Of a stretch of 64,000 nt of DNA, positions 35,261 to 49,490 are shown in pieces (position 1 is the stretch's first letter; each line of letters opens with the position of its first letter). Source of the stretch: Prunella strophiata (Eukaryota; Chordata; Aves; Passeriformes; Prunellidae); NCBI GenBank assembly GCA_036583965.1, contig JAZBQD010000014.1:5240191-5304190 (forward strand), given 5' to 3'. A program made the translations under genes and the position numbers. The notes beneath the pieces were generated by a model. That model ran no database searches. It was not told the DNA's origin and saw only the letters and a list, made by a program, of their open reading frames with translations.

Positions 35261-38200
35261 CTGTGTTTTACTTCTTTGTATCTTGCTTCCCTGGAAACTT
35301 CCTTAGTAGTCTTACTACCTCTGGGCTTTTAGCTTTATTACTCTGGGTAGTCATTACTGTGTTGCCGGGTGTGTAATTGTTCAAAGCACCTTGTTCTTTT
35401 TATTAGAGGTTTGGTTTCTTTTACTGCTCTTTAAATACTAATAGGCAGTGGTGACAAATGTTGTTATTAAATACATGGGCTTGTCTCATCACTGCTGTAC
35501 AGCTTGCTTGGTGGTTTTTTGCTTGTTGAAAGTGAGCATAACCGACTCACAGGAGTCATTCTTTACTTCCACTTTATGTTCTCAGGGGTGCAGTGTGTGG
35601 TATGGAGTAGTGGTGAACCAGTCACATGCTGTAGAAGGCTTAGTGCAGGATTTGAAGTCTTGGAGCTCAGCAAAGTAGAAACAAGGGATAGTACTTAATG
35701 TCTGTAAGAGCTAAAACATTATAGTTCTTCAATTTTTATACCCTCTCTCAGTTTTAAAATCATGCAGAATGAAAAACAAGCAGAGGAACTGGGGAGTGAC
35801 AGCAGAGGTAACAGTGGTAGCAAGCTGAGCTGTGTTTGTGATGGGCAGACCTGAAGCAGCTGGGCTGTTAAAGGAGTCAGTATTTGTTGCTGGCCTCCTG
35901 CCACACCATTATCAGTGTGTGCAATAGCAATGGCTGAATCTCACAAGGTTTGGCGCTGATTCAGTGCAACAGAACACCCAGAAGTAAATCCAGATGTCTT
36001 TTAAATTGGTTGGATCTGTAGTGTTATGGTGAGTTCTCCATAATTATGATTTTCTTGTGAGAGTTCTGGGAGAATATACCTAGTCCTGAATAACCCTCAG
36101 AACACGGCTTCTCACGCATGGCCTTTCTGGTGCTCCATCATTTGCAGTGAGAACACATGTGCACAAAACCTTCACTGGAACTCAGAGAAGAGTTAACAAT
36201 CAAAATTTACTTTAAAGCTTAGATGTTTTGATTGTTTTTTTTAAGTCTGACACATGTATCTCCATGTGCAAGTACATATTTAGATTCTGTAGAAAGAAGG
36301 CTTGCTCAAGTACTTTGGTTTTATGCAGAGAGACTGTAACTTTTCCTTTTGAAGCTAATTAACACCTAGAATGTGTTACAACCATTTCTTTTAGTCAGAG
36401 TTGTAAAATTACTGCCTATGATGAAACAAAAAATGGGTGCAGAAGATGGTAGAAAGTGCCTTTTGTGTCACAGGAGTTGCTAAGCAGGCTCAGAGGGACA
36501 GTTGCTGTCCTCCCCACATCTCAGCAGCAACAAGCAGACACAAGAGGGTTAGGCTGTGTTTGAGTCTAGAGGCCTAGGTTTGAAGGGGTCTTTCAGTCTG
36601 TTTTTACTGGTTCAAGTGTACAGAGTCAGCAGTATATGTGTGAAATCTCCAAGTTGGCTTAAAATTGTAGATGGGGCTCAGTCAGCTGTTTTTAATGCTT
36701 TCTTACTGCATGCACTCCATAAGCCACTTCCTGAAGAGTACTAATATGAAGTCTAATCCACAAATAGTCTTGGCACCAGTTTGGAAGCTGAAATAGTCAG
36801 AGTATTCTAACCTATTGTGAATAAAGGTAGCTTACATTGATAATTTTATCCTGAAATGACTTGGCCCCACTCTGAAGCATTTTCCCTGCACAGTTTTATA
36901 AGTCCATATAACATCAACAACAGAAAGGCTATAAAATTATAATTTGCTTTAAAAAACATGTTTCTTGGTCAGCTGTAAATCAAACATATGCTTTAAATAA
37001 TTTGAGCATCATGACAGTCACATTCAATAGATCCTGACAACTGGAAGAGCAGGGACATTTTCAGTAGGAATAAAATGCCCTGCATGTCATTACGACTTGA
37101 AGTTGTGGTCATCTACTCAATTAACTGTTCAGTTAATTTAGTTAATTTCATTCAGAATTGGGATGAAAGTAAATTTATTTTGATAATTTTTCTCAGTTTT
37201 TCATATGGGACCACAGTACAAGGAGATCTCATTCAGAAGGATGTTGTGGTTGTTCAGCAGAAAAAAATTATTGATGGTCATGACTTTTTCATGTGGTTTT
37301 ACAGTAATACCTGTGAATGTCCCTTGACTGTGGAGTTAAGCAAAGATATTTGTCAAAAATCAGTCACCAGACTCCAATTTGTTTAGCAACTGTGCATAGA
37401 TTCCACAATTTTGTACCAAAATTGTTAGGCAGTTGAAGTTCTGACACAGGCTTATTAAAGCTCATGAATTCCTAGGGAGCTGTCTTAATGCTTTGTATTT
37501 ATTCAAACTCTGTCTCACTGTGGGTGTGGTGGTCTCGTCCACGTGGTCATTTTTAGTGTGCTAGGGAACCTGGTTAGAACAGACTACTTCCCCAGTCCTC
37601 CTGTTCCTAGGAAACAAGAGGAGCAATAGAACCCTGCAGTTTAAAGAAAAGATAGTTTTGTAAGTGAATAGGTTTGCAGGGAGAAAGTTATACTGTGACT
37701 GTGAAATCATACTTGGTATGGAGAAGGTGACCAGGAAATGATTATTCACAGTTCCTGACAGAACAGCAAATCCAGAGATCCAAGATAAGTCATTGGGCAA
37801 CATGGCTAAAATAAACAAGAGTGAGGATGCATCACTACATGAAAGAAATCATTGCAGGAAGATGTTTGCAGGGCTGAAAGTGTGAATGGATCTCTAAAAG
37901 GAGCCAGATAAACCTGTGGAGAGGGGTAGGCCATGTGGTCAGTATGGAAACAGTGGCCTGAATGCAGCCACAGCTCATGAAGTCCTTAAAATGCAGATTA
38001 CCAGAGGCCGAGATAAGTAATATATATTATAGTAGAGATTACTTCATGTTTCCATGTTCCTTTTGCTTTTTGCTTATAAATCAACTGCTGTAGATGTTTG
38101 GGTAGATGGACTGGGGATCTTTCCTAGTATGGTAATTTTTATATTTTTCCCCATGTCATAACCATCTCCAGTGATTTGACAGTAGTGTGGATGCCATCCA

Positions 38201-39465
38201 AGCAGATATATATTCAGTATGCATATGCTACGCCAGAGGGCTCTTTTAGGTGATAACTAACTCATCAGCTAGAGGCCACAGAAAAATAGTTAAGTGGGGG
38301 GATTTGCCTTTAAGCAATTCTGACAAAAGTCTCTTTTACGCAACAGCTGACTGGATCGATGAATGTAATGCCAAGGGCAGCAAGAGAGAAAAAAAAAAAG
38401 TCATGTAAATTAGCTGGCGAGGGAACAGGGCAAAGCTATCTGGTAAGGGGGGAAATGGGAGAGAAGGCAGCCACCTCCTGGAGCTTCAGCTTTAGGGACC
38501 AGGTTTGCTTCAAGTGCTGAAAAACAAATTTTGAAGTTGAAACTGGGAAAAAAAGTGGAGAGCCTCTCTCCATGGCATATAAGCCTCCAGTGGATTGTAG
38601 TTACCTCCATATGCAATTCTGTTGCCCTGGCATTTGTTTCTTCCATACACCCTCAAAGGATTGCTTTCATTTTTCTGCTGTTGTTCAGTCCAAGATCCAG
38701 TTTGACTTGAGCCCCTTTTTATGGACCTTCTCACATCTGTGTAAATGTAACACGAATTTCAGTTCTGCTTTCTCTCTTGCCCCAAACAACAGTTTGGGTT
38801 TCTGGGTATAGTCATTAAAAAAAGTTATTCAGTATTATTTGTGATTTAAAATGGTAAATTCAAAACTAGCTGGAAGACTGGTAGTGCTTCTGATCTGCAT
38901 CCCCTTTGCTAAGGTGCTTCATAAAATACCGTATGTCGTTATTCACTCTGGCCTGGATGTTCTTGGCTCTCTCCCACTTAGTGATTCACAAGATGTCTGT
39001 GAGATTCATTTTTGTAAATGTGGTTCTCCCCCTTCCTGCTGTATATCCTCCCCTCCCTTCTCCTTTGTTTTCGAGCTCATTAAATAAAACCCACGGTACA
39101 TGTAAGGGACAGTGCAGTCTCCGACATACCATAGGAAGAGATCTAAGATAGGGTGTAGAATTTTCCCCCTGATTTTCAAGTGGGGAGATTAGAATAATTT
39201 GCAAAGCTTTTCTACAGCTCCCCCTCCTCTTCCTCTGCTATTTCGCAGCTCTGTGTGTCCTGTGCCTCTTTCAAGACATTTTTTTCTAGTGAAAAACCAG
39301 TGCCTTGTGCCCTCAGAGCACTCCTGGCTGTCCCTGGGGAGAGGGGAGCTGGAGGGCAGAGCTGCAGATCCCAGTGCTGGCTGCTGGAAGCAGGCAGGGG
39401 TGTTTGCAGGGCTCGCATGCCACAGCCTCTTCAAACAGCTCTGCTCAAAGGCATGAGCTGGGCTC

Positions 39466-39570
39466 ACTTCTGAGGGAAATTTCCTTTTTGGGGAAGTTGC
39501 TGCAAAGGAATTTCCTGTGTGGGCAGACAAAGCTTCCTGACTTGAAGGCTTCTTGGAAGGGAAACCGTTT
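39466..39570. promoter_or_regulatory. Candidate enhancer: kB, ETS, RUNX-like and STAT motifs
   Basis: Within about 100 bp lie GGGAAATTTCC (39474-39484, kB-like), GGGGAAGTT (39490-39498, ETS core), GGAATTTCCTGTGTGGG (39508 onward, kB/ETS core running into a RUNX-like TGTGG), CTTCCTG (39533) and TTCTTGGAA (39550-39558, perfect STAT TTCNNNGAA). No repeat was recognised here. The density suggests an immune or blood-cell enhancer in intron 2; this is inference from motifs only. Confidence 0.35.
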
Positions 39571-42500
39571 CATAATGAAATGATAAATTAAAGACATACC
39601 AGCCCTGGTTCGCTTCAAAACAGCTATTGAGAGAGCTCAGGCGCTGCACCATTATACTCCTGCGCAGAATGAAAATAAATTGCATCCTGACAGGATTCTC
39701 CATAGTAGACCATATCCTTCCCCCCAGCCTTCCTCCCTGTAGGTCTCCCTTTCCCCCTCCTTTCCCCTTCCTCTGCTATTTGCTTCACTGTCATCTATCT
39801 TTTGCAGCCCCCTCTAACCAACAGGCACAGGGGCATGAGGTTGAGGAATGTTTGCTAAATGTGTTCCTTCCTCCATGGAGCAGTCAGCTCTGGTTTAAGC
39901 CCTGCTGTGCTGGCTGGCAGGGTGAGTGCCCTGGATGGAAGTCACAGAAATGGCACAGGGTTGCCCTCAAAACTGGGTGCCATTGCTGCTGATGCAGTTG
40001 TGGCAAGGAGAAATTCGGGATATCCTCAAAGTTTAAGTCAGTGCCTGTAAGGAATGTCTTGGTGGGGTTATTTCCCAGAAAATATCTGGGAGGAAGTGTT
40101 GCAGATAACTGTTTCCTGTTAAATAAGAGGACAGAAAGGACCTTTGCTCCATCCCGGTCAAGACACAATGGAGGGAGGGCATCGCCAGAGAGCTCAAGCT
40201 GTTTTCAATAGGCACCAGCCAGCTCATACCATTTCCCTGCTCTGCCCTGTCACCATCTGTGGAGAAGAGAGGGCAAGTGCTTGTGGGTGTCTGTGCCCCA
40301 AGGGATGCCCATAGCTGTGAGCTCAGCTGGGCTGGGTGAAGAGCTCTGATCAGACTTCTGGGGTTGCCAAATACGTCGTACCTGCAGATGGAAGATATAA
40401 CTTCAGATGGCACAGGGGTAGGGGGAACAAAAAAGTGGGAGTTTCATGTTACCTTTCTTTGTCTCAACTGTCTCTGTCTAAACTTGATGGGTGACTCTTC
40501 CCACAGCACCTAGTTCCACAAAGTGATCTGCCATGCACTGATACAAGTGTGGCATCAGCATTTTCTTTTCTCCCTGGAGAGAAAGCCTTTATTTCCTGCC
40601 CCCTATGTGGCTGGCAATTAAAGGTGTTTTATTCTTTGCAGGACTCCCCAGAATTGGTGCGCATTCTGTGCCTTGTTATTCCAAGGAGGTCTTATCCCTC
40701 TCCCTTGCTTAGTGAGTTCCTTTGGAGTTTTGAAACACTAAAATCACTGGCAGAGCACTGCATGATTTTATAATAAGTGCTGCAGTTTTTGGGAAATTTT
40801 TCTTAAAAATGCATATGATGGAGTTAGTTCCGTGACAGTGAAAGAATTTGAGGTTCTATTTGTATTTTTTAAAGCAAGTTTTTGGCCTATGTAAAGAAAA
40901 ACTAGAAAAAGTGTTCACATGGCTCAGAAGTCAGGTACAAAGAACCCCAAAGTGGATAAACACTGGGCTCATAACTTCCATGTTGTCACCACCTCTTGAC
41001 AGCATTAAATTAATGATTAAAATCAATAGACTACATTCTGTTTGCCTAAGTTGCTCTTCTTTTTGTCCTTGCTAATGTATCAGCTAATCTCCACCTAAAG
41101 AAATGTCATTGGACTTTCTATATTGCCTGCCTTCTTCTTAGACTAGGGCAGCGTGCACTTCTCTCTTTGTGTGCTTGACACAGCCTCAAACAGCTGTGGG
41201 GTTGTCATCCCTCCTTTCCAAACTGTGAGCTCCCATTATCCTGTCTTCCCCCCAGACAGCATGGTACTCATTTCTGTCACCTTTCTGTTCTGAGCAAAAG
41301 CTACACAGAATTACTTCTAATCTACTCAGAAATAAAATCCAGGTGGCATCCTGTGATGGTGGCAGCTATAGCCATGCCAGGAGGAAATCTGAGTGAGAGC
41401 ACCGTGATGAACTGCTTATAAAACAGAACACTTTCACCAAGGTTTTGTGTGTAATAGGTTTGCATTGTTAATCAGGGGCCACTCCAATCACTGTTCAGCT
41501 TCATGATAGTGAGTTCCAGTAAAATGTTGGTGGGAGGACACTTAATTTGTGCTGGTTTTTTATTGCTTTAAATGTACACACTGCTTGTTCTTGGCATGAT
41601 ATCAAAAGAGTGCTGGAAGGAAATGAGGTAGAAAAGGGACATGAAAATCAAGACTGATCTCTAAGGGTATTGTTCCTGCTTCCACGTGGAAAGCTCAGAG
41701 ATTCCTGGTAGACATTCTTGCTGGTGTAGCAGAAGGGGGAAATCTTACATTTCACTTCTGGAAATAGTGGGTCAATAGGGATTTCATTAATCAGCTAAAA
41801 ACTAGCCATGATGAAGTTTAAATTAATTGTAGGCAATTACTCCTGTCGTAGGAATAGCTATGGAAGACCAATGCAAGGTCTTTGAGGACAAAGGAAAGGC
41901 TGGAGAGGTGAGGTTGGATGCATCTTACTACCCTTGCTCTTGCAGATGATGTTTTAGAGCCTTATCTTGAGCTCTGTCCCTCCATGTAGCCTGTATTTCT
42001 GCTTGAAATTAGAAGGCTGGGCTATGGTACATGTCACTGCTCCAGAACAGTTCCTCTTGTTATATGTTTGTCTGCTACCAAATATTTGTGGGCATTTCTC
42101 TTGCTAAACTGTTTGCTTCTCATCCAGTGCAGCATGAAATATATACAATGTTTGTGAAAGCTCAGCAGGTTTTGGTCTTGGAAAAGTTGGGGAAGGAATA
42201 GGAAAGCCAGAGATCATTTCCAGGTAGCTATTCTTCAGATTCTTCTGCTGTTTTGAGTTGTGGGTTGTCAGGACAGTAACTGGTGTTTTATCCAGCTGGA
42301 TTTTGTCCTGATCATTTGAAACGCTTCCTTTTTCACCTCAGTATAATTTACAATCACAAATCTATTGCAGCAAGAAATGTTAACAGGAAAGAAATGTAAA
42401 CACTTCAACTGTGTTTTACTTCCTCTAAATATCTATATGTTTGTGTTGAGAGAGTTATTAAATTAAGAATAAAATAAAGCTGTCCAGGCAGCTCTGGGAG

Positions 42501-44250
42501 CTGAGATAGGTTCATCTCCTGAGGATCTGGAGGGAGGGAGAATGAGGTGTGCAACAGTGCTGGTTGGTATGTTGCCCAAGCAGTCACTGTGATGGAATTT
42601 CAACATGGTAACAGAGGCTGTCCTACACCAGCTGCATCTGCTTCCCATGAGAAAGTGGATTGGAGTGGAGAGCACTGAGGTTGAAAGAGAAAATTAGGGA
42701 CATCAGTTTCCTTTCTTGCACAATCCCTATTTAGGCATTTTCAATCACTGTGTCTGACTGTATATGAAAATGTTTGGCTTCTTAACTGCTAAAGAATGTA
42801 ATACTTTTCTCCAGGAAATTTGTCTGTTGGTATTTGAACAAATGTTACTTAAAGAGAAAGGGTGCAAAAAGATGTGGCTCCTCATGTAACTTACTTTACT
42901 AAAAGATGGGTAACATGGTAGTGAAGCCCTGAATTAAAATACAGCATAAGGTACAGATAAGACAGGCAAAGTCAAACTCCTCGTAGTCTTTAGTAATTTG
43001 CATCTTTTGTTTCCAGTACTTCTCTTTTAATTTTTTTCCAGGACAGGTTGCAAGCAGAGTTCAGCTAAGCAAGAGGTATTGACAGTAGGTCTACTTTTTC
43101 AATTATCTTTCAAAGCCTTCTTGAAAATACTTTGAAAGACTTTCTGAAATCCATGAACTAGAATTTGAAAAGGAAAATATTTGTCCTTTTTACAGGATGT
43201 CTTTTCAGTTCAGCAGTCTCAAAACCATAATCATTTGCATTTCCCTTGACTCTTTTACACATGTCAGAGATTCAGCTCTGCCTAGCTAGACTAATGTGAC
43301 CATAACTGTCTGGTTTAAACATTTTTGAGGATGGGCAGTCAGCTTTTTTGAAGCAGGTGAAGGGATGCGATCTCTCTCTTCACACTGACACTATTGCTTA
43401 TACCTGTGAAAAACTAAGAGAGACAAAATTATATTTTTCTTAGGGAAATTTCCTTTCTAAGGAAGTTAGTCATATGAAATAACTATTATTATTTTTAAAT
43501 CCAGTATGAGTTGAGGGAGTGCCCTGATTACACATTTCCTGGAAAAGGCCATTGGTGATGTACCACTGACTAATGAAAATCGCCACTTAGAAGTAGCTCT
43601 TTTCTATCAACTATTTGAAAAGGAAAGAGTGTTTTAAAAGCACATGTCATTGACATTTCCTTGTTCTTTCTTTTTTAACCCACCATCAGTGGGCCTGTTG
43701 ACATCATTGGCAGCTACAGATTCATGGCCCTGGTTGGAAAGCACAAAACTATGCTGATATAACAACAAAAGTAAAACCAAAGTCTGATTGCTGTTATTTG
43801 CCATAAATGAGGGTGTGCAGCTTAATGCCACAAAATGAAAATTCAGAGAGGAAAAAGAGAAGCACAAAGGAGGCACAACAAGCATGACAGTAGTAGATGA
43901 ATTGGATTTGCCATGAAAATCAGGATAGTGCTTTATCTACTGGGGAGCAGCAGCCTGCAAAGAGCTCTGTCCAGCGGTTAAGGAGAAACTCTGCTCAGAG
44001 AAGGGAAAAGCTGTAGGATAGAACTTCTGTATTTCATTGTTACTAATTCAAGTTTTTCTAGTATGTGTTAAACTAGTCACCAGGAAATCTGGGAGCTGAT
44101 GAGCCAGAACTACTAAATACCATTTTAGCTGTTATGTCTAAGACTCTGGGAATTGTGTTGCTTATGCTCAGAAGAGCATGACTTGTGAATGCAATTTGTT
44201 CAACTCAAAATGACCTCTGAGCCTTACTGGAAGTCAACTTAAAACACCCT

Positions 44251-44259
44251 CCCCCCCCC
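44251..44259 (+). repeat. C9 homopolymer
   Basis: Run of nine C following CACCCT and preceding AGAAAAACCCC. Confidence 0.9.
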
Positions 44260-47200
44260 AGAAAAACCCCAAAACCAGAAAAGCATAAATACTATAAGAG
44301 TATAATACTAATACCATAAGAGATTGTTTAGTTTTAAAATTATCATCCTTCAACATTTTGTTTTGAGTTTAACCCCAACAACATTGACATGACAGAATTA
44401 TTCAAATGAGGTAATTTCCATGGGCTGAATTGCACAATTTCAAGAAACAATCTTAGTTGCTAAATAAACATAAGCACTGATACATTAGCATTAAAGGGCT
44501 GTGCATTCTCTGTAGCTGTTCGAACAGAGAAAATAAATACACCTTTCTTCTTCCCTGTTCATTGGCTTAACACACAGGAGGGTATGAATAGTACCTGGCT
44601 AAGTATGTGTGTAGTGCCAAACCACAGGAGTTGTTTGGAGGGCTGCTGCCTGAGATTTACCATTCAGTCAAAGAAGTAGCACTAAGGGAAAATACAACGC
44701 TGCTGTTGGTGTTAAAGCTGTACACTGAAAGTCTAAAGTGTTTCCTAGTGCTTTAAAGGTTTTCCTTTGTGCTTTCATAGGATCCTGTATGGCCTGTGAC
44801 AGCAGCTACTCTGGGATATAGTAAGAATTTCCAACTCCATCACAAATATTTCTGTGAAAGATGCAATGCAGACACCAACTAAGAAATGATGTACATTTCA
44901 GCTTTCAGCAACATGTTGTACTTAAATAATATTGTATTCTTACCTAGAAACCTTAAGTCCACCAGAGTACATCCTAGTGAACATCTCCCATAAGTGAACT
45001 ACTAGGTTATATTGGTTTACTGCTATTTCCACTCTGTAAATTCATCTCAGGCCCTGTTATGCCTTTAAGGGCAGAATACATTTTTTGTCTTTCAGCTTCC
45101 ATTATTACAAGGGTGCTATTGTAGGGATGAGTCTAACAGAAATTAAGATAATTAAGTGATTAAGGTAAGTAGAAATCCAGTACCAACTACCTTTGCATGA
45201 GTGAAAACCAAAACCAGTAATGGCCATGAGCACGTTGATCTGGAATATGTCAGATGTGTAGCTGTTGGAGGAGTGGGATTCTAGAGGAATCATCCAGCAG
45301 GATTAATGGCTGGAGTAGTCTGAGGAGTTGATGGAGCTGGTACTATTTTAAACAGGATTCGTGTAGAGAGGATTGAATTTGGGGATGCTTTCTGAAGGGT
45401 GATCCTCTAATGCTCCAGCCTGCTTGATGATTTTAGGGGAAGATACTTGGATTTACCCTGGGCAGTGCATGGGAGAAACAGCCACATTCTCAGGAGGCTC
45501 AATAACAGGTTTGGCTTGTGAACTTTAAAATACACAAGTAGAATAAGGTACTTAGTAAATTTTATAATATCCAGACAGAGTAAGGCACTCTGCCAACTCA
45601 GCAAACTTTAACTTATCAGGCTTGGGCCAGTCAACTGTTCCTCCAGTCTCCTACAGATCCACTTAGGGGTCTCTTCTGAACCTGGAGGCCTTAAAGCCCT
45701 GTGTGCTGCTCATGCAAATCTGGAGTTCTTGGTGGAGTTTTCCAAGTCAAGGTTTATGAGAGTGCCTGAGATGTGTACAAAACCTGAGATTTACTGACTT
45801 TCCGATGGTTATAACTTGTCACAAAAACCTGTGTCCCATGCAGACTGAAAGTGTGTATATTTGTGGAAGGGATTAGAGTTCAGACTGAGATGATGAGAGA
45901 GAGAGTTGTTAGGAGCAAAAGGATTATGTGAGGAGTTAGGGAATTACAGAGGTGCTTTCTGTGAAACCAAGAGTGGAGGGTACACAAGAGACCTATGGTC
46001 TGCTCTGTGAAAAAGAAAAACAGGGATCCAGACATACACTACCTGCACTGGGGTAGAGAACGGGCATATTTGGCATCATGTGACTTGCAAATGTGTGCAA
46101 AACACATTATTCCACCAGAAACAGTTGATTTTTTCTGAAGGCTTAGTCAATGAATATAAATGAATCAGTATACTCTTATATTTTATTGGGTGATTATCAA
46201 CTGGTGAGACTCATCAGCAGAATGATGGATGTGGTTTCTTTATCTGACTGTCAAACAGAGAGTTTACGTGTCATTCTTCACGTACATGAGTTTGCCCAAG
46301 GCTTGCATTATTGGTAAAAACTGTCCTATTTGCTGTATTTAATGATCTACAGGTTATCAAGCCTTCTGCAATCTTTTACTGGCTGTGACAATTTATTGCA
46401 TGATGCTCCTTACTTTTCCTATTTAGAAGAAGGTCCTTTGCAAGGATAAACACATTAATTTCTAGGAACTATGTTTAAATCCGCCAGTGAAAGGTGCTTA
46501 TTTCCATTATTCCAGGGGTTTAGCAATAATTCTGTCTGAAGGAGATGGAAAAATAGGGAATGTGGGTCAAAAGGCATTGACAGATAGAAGTTTATCTAAC
46601 AGGCTTGCCTTTAAAGACCATTTGAGGAAGGGTAACTGAATGCAGCGATGTGCCTTTGCCCTGAGCAATGCTGAAAGAAGCTGGAGCCCCATAGTGCCTT
46701 ATCCCAGCACAGCTGAGTTTCCAAAGCCAGCACTGGATAGGTGGAAAGTCTGTAGCACACAGCAGTAACTCAGAAAAGCACAGAGTGTGAGCAAAGCATG
46801 AGCCGGGGACACGCTTCCTCATTTGTAGCTATCAGGACTTTGAATGTGTTGTTGACAACTTAATTCTGCTCCATAGTCCATCCCCCAAATGGTCAGGAGA
46901 GTCTGCAAACACTGACAGACAATGGCTGCATTTTGGAAGAGGTTTCTGGTGCTACTAGTCTAAACAAAACTAGTTGGCGTGGTTTTTCACTTCAGTGGTT
47001 GAATGCACATGCTGGGAACTTCAGAAAGAGTAGCTCTGACTTTGTTTCCTCTGTGGGATTTTGCTGCATGTTCCTCTTCAAGCACATAGAAAAAACTGCA
47101 GATTTTCTATGGTGTTTCATGTAGTATGAAAGGCAATGTAATTGCAATCCATTTTAAGAGGCACTGATTTGACTGTTTGACGTAAAGGGGTTTTCTATCT

Positions 47201-48868
47201 TCCTGATGTCATTTCAGAAGGATATCAGCATAAAAGATCTGCAGCAGTGCAAAACTTGTGTAAAAGGAAAAGAGAATTAAGCTTCAGTATTTGAGACCAG
47301 TACTGATATTTACCTTTTGTCTTATTTTAAAGGCCTTGGCACATGTTACACTTATGTAACAAAAGGGAAGTACTTCACATTAGTGGTGTTTTACTGACCT
47401 GGGTGGTTTCTGTCAGTCATAGATTTCCAACTATTTACTTTCCAGGTAAATATAAAGATGACTACTAACTATGTAAATATAAAGAAGTGGCTATTAAAAG
47501 ACAGTAGCTGTCTTTGAAAAATCATGCTCCTTGGCAGTGCCACAGAGGTTTCAGCAACTATAGAGGGGTGAGTTAGCAAGGACATAAAGTTGTTGTTAGT
47601 TGAGAGTTGTCTGATTATTTCAAGTGAGATCCAACAAAATTAGTGCAGTAATGCATTAAAAGTTTCAGCTTAAATAAGCAATTTTAAGTGTAGGAGATAA
47701 GCTCCTCATAGTCCAGGTATCTTCAAGAGCTTTAGAAAACAAAGAAACAGTGTTGGTGGGGTTGGTTCAGAGCCAGCATTTCTAGTCAGTTCTTTCACAT
47801 GAGGCTCTCTGGTGTTCTTAACATTAAAGGAAATTAGGAAGTTCAGTCTCAGTCTATTACTTGTGTGGCTGTGATTGTTCTGGACCAGGTTCTGCTTTAT
47901 CACATTCCATGCTTGTAGTGCGAGAAACAAGGTACTGAAACAGGAATCTTTGCAGAGATAATAAAGAAGACAGATGAGGGAATCTCAGGCTGCACTAGAG
48001 AAATTGTTCCAGTGAGATGATCCATGTCCTCTGACTCTCAGCCTCTTGTGTAGCCACAGACAGAGACATGGAACAACTTCAGCTGTCTAAGGTCTGGTTG
48101 CAATACATGAATCTGCTCTAACAACTTTATTCCCTCATTTCCCATATCCTCAAACACACCAGAATTCAAATGTTTTGAAGATGGGGTTTGTTGTATCTTA
48201 TATCTCCTGTCTGTTGTGTTTTGGGTATTTTTAACTTTCAAAATTCTGTCCTTATTGGTATAGTCTTTCTTCATACAGCACCACACCCTCTTCACTTCTC
48301 CAGAACCCACAAGTATGAAAACCATGTAGCATACATTAAAGACCCACTAGCATCAATTTTTATTTCAGTCACAGAATAAAATAAGGAGAAAAATGGGGAA
48401 AAACAGGCCAGTAAAAAGGGAGGACAGGCTGGATCAAGGGAACATGAAGAGATTTGGTTTGAGTCCAAATCATACCAGCAGTGATTGTAAATAAACACTT
48501 GGTGGTGATCCAGTGGCTTTTGCTAAGTGAATGGATGGTATCTGTCCTCTCTTTGAAGAACTGTCCATGCACATCCATCCCCTGTCATGAAACAAACTGC
48601 AGGTGTATCTGTGAGCTCAGATGTATCTGCCAGGCCTGGAGGAACCAGAGAGTAAAACAGGTTCTCAAAGCTCAAAAGGACCTTTGTGTCTCAGGGTTAT
48701 CCCAGGACTGAGGCAGAGTCATGTGAAGTGGCTCTTCTCTAGTCTCTCTATGTAGTAGAGACTTTGGTGGTGCCTGGTGCTTCCTGCTTTCCCAAGCACT
48801 GACTTCCCTGCTGATACAGAAGTGTCATGGAAAGTGATAGAGAAAGCTAAACTGGATAGTACAGCATC

Positions 48869-48888
48869 GGGGGGGGGGGGGGGGGGGG
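48869..48888 (+). repeat. G20 homopolymer
   Basis: Twenty consecutive G, unusually long for vertebrate DNA. On its own it can form an intrastrand G-quadruplex. Length may be unreliable because such tracts are difficult to sequence. Confidence 0.95.
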
Positions 48889-49427
48889 AGCCAAGAAAAA
48901 TCCACTTGTCAACTGAACAAATTGAAAAATTAGAAAACTCAGCCTTTTGTCAGTCACTTCACCCCCCGGCATTTCCTTCACAGTTAGGACTTTAATCATC
49001 AGTAAAACAATAATAACAAAACATGTACAAGGATTCCAACCATCAGCTATTATAATTCTCTTCAACACAGCAAGATGCTCTTCAGCAAATAACCATTAAG
49101 AGATTAAGTCTCTTTTATGAATAAATTGTTTGGTATGCTGAAAGCAATGTATTGGATGTATTTTCACAGGCTTAAGGAGCGCAAGACCTTGACAACATGC
49201 TAATTGTCTATACCTGGCATAGAGGGAATATGAAAGCCTTGATAGTGTTCTGTGCCTTTGACCACAGTAGCATTCACTGGGGATTGTTTGCTAATGTAGC
49301 CCTTGGTTTGGCTGTTGATAAATGTGAGTGTATATTGTGATGATGCTTTGCCACCAAGATCCTGAAATACCATTTTTTGAAAGTCCTGAGGGACTTTCAA
49401 AACATTTAGAGTTCCCCCAGAGGAAGG

Positions 49428-49490
49428 GGGTATTAATGTTATTACTGTTGTCTATTTTGGAGGAGGGAAAATGGAGGCTCCAGTTTCACC
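49428..49490 (-). mobile_element. Possible MIR fragment, minus orientation
   Basis: The order 'tattaatgttattac', 'tctattttggaggaggga', 'aaatggaggctccagttt' resembles the MIR complement (tattattatccccattttacagatgaggaaactgaggctcag). Similarity is moderate and there are mismatches in the core, so this could also be chance. Confidence 0.4.

Larger units (their letters stand above)
29820..39460. other. Intron 2, 30-39 kb: no gene recognised
   Basis: No exon, tRNA or clear transposon. A GC-richer block at about 33600-34350 carries long open frames on both strands that look like composition artefacts. GGAAATTTCC occurs at 32646-32655 inside a longer shared sequence. The 35.2-kb T-rich tract is the main low-complexity feature. 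Confidence 0.6.

Noticed and set aside
37075..37386. 103-codon frame on the + strand
   Set aside because: AT-rich, hydrophobic, no family resemblance and no flanking splice sites; length is ordinary for chance in this window.
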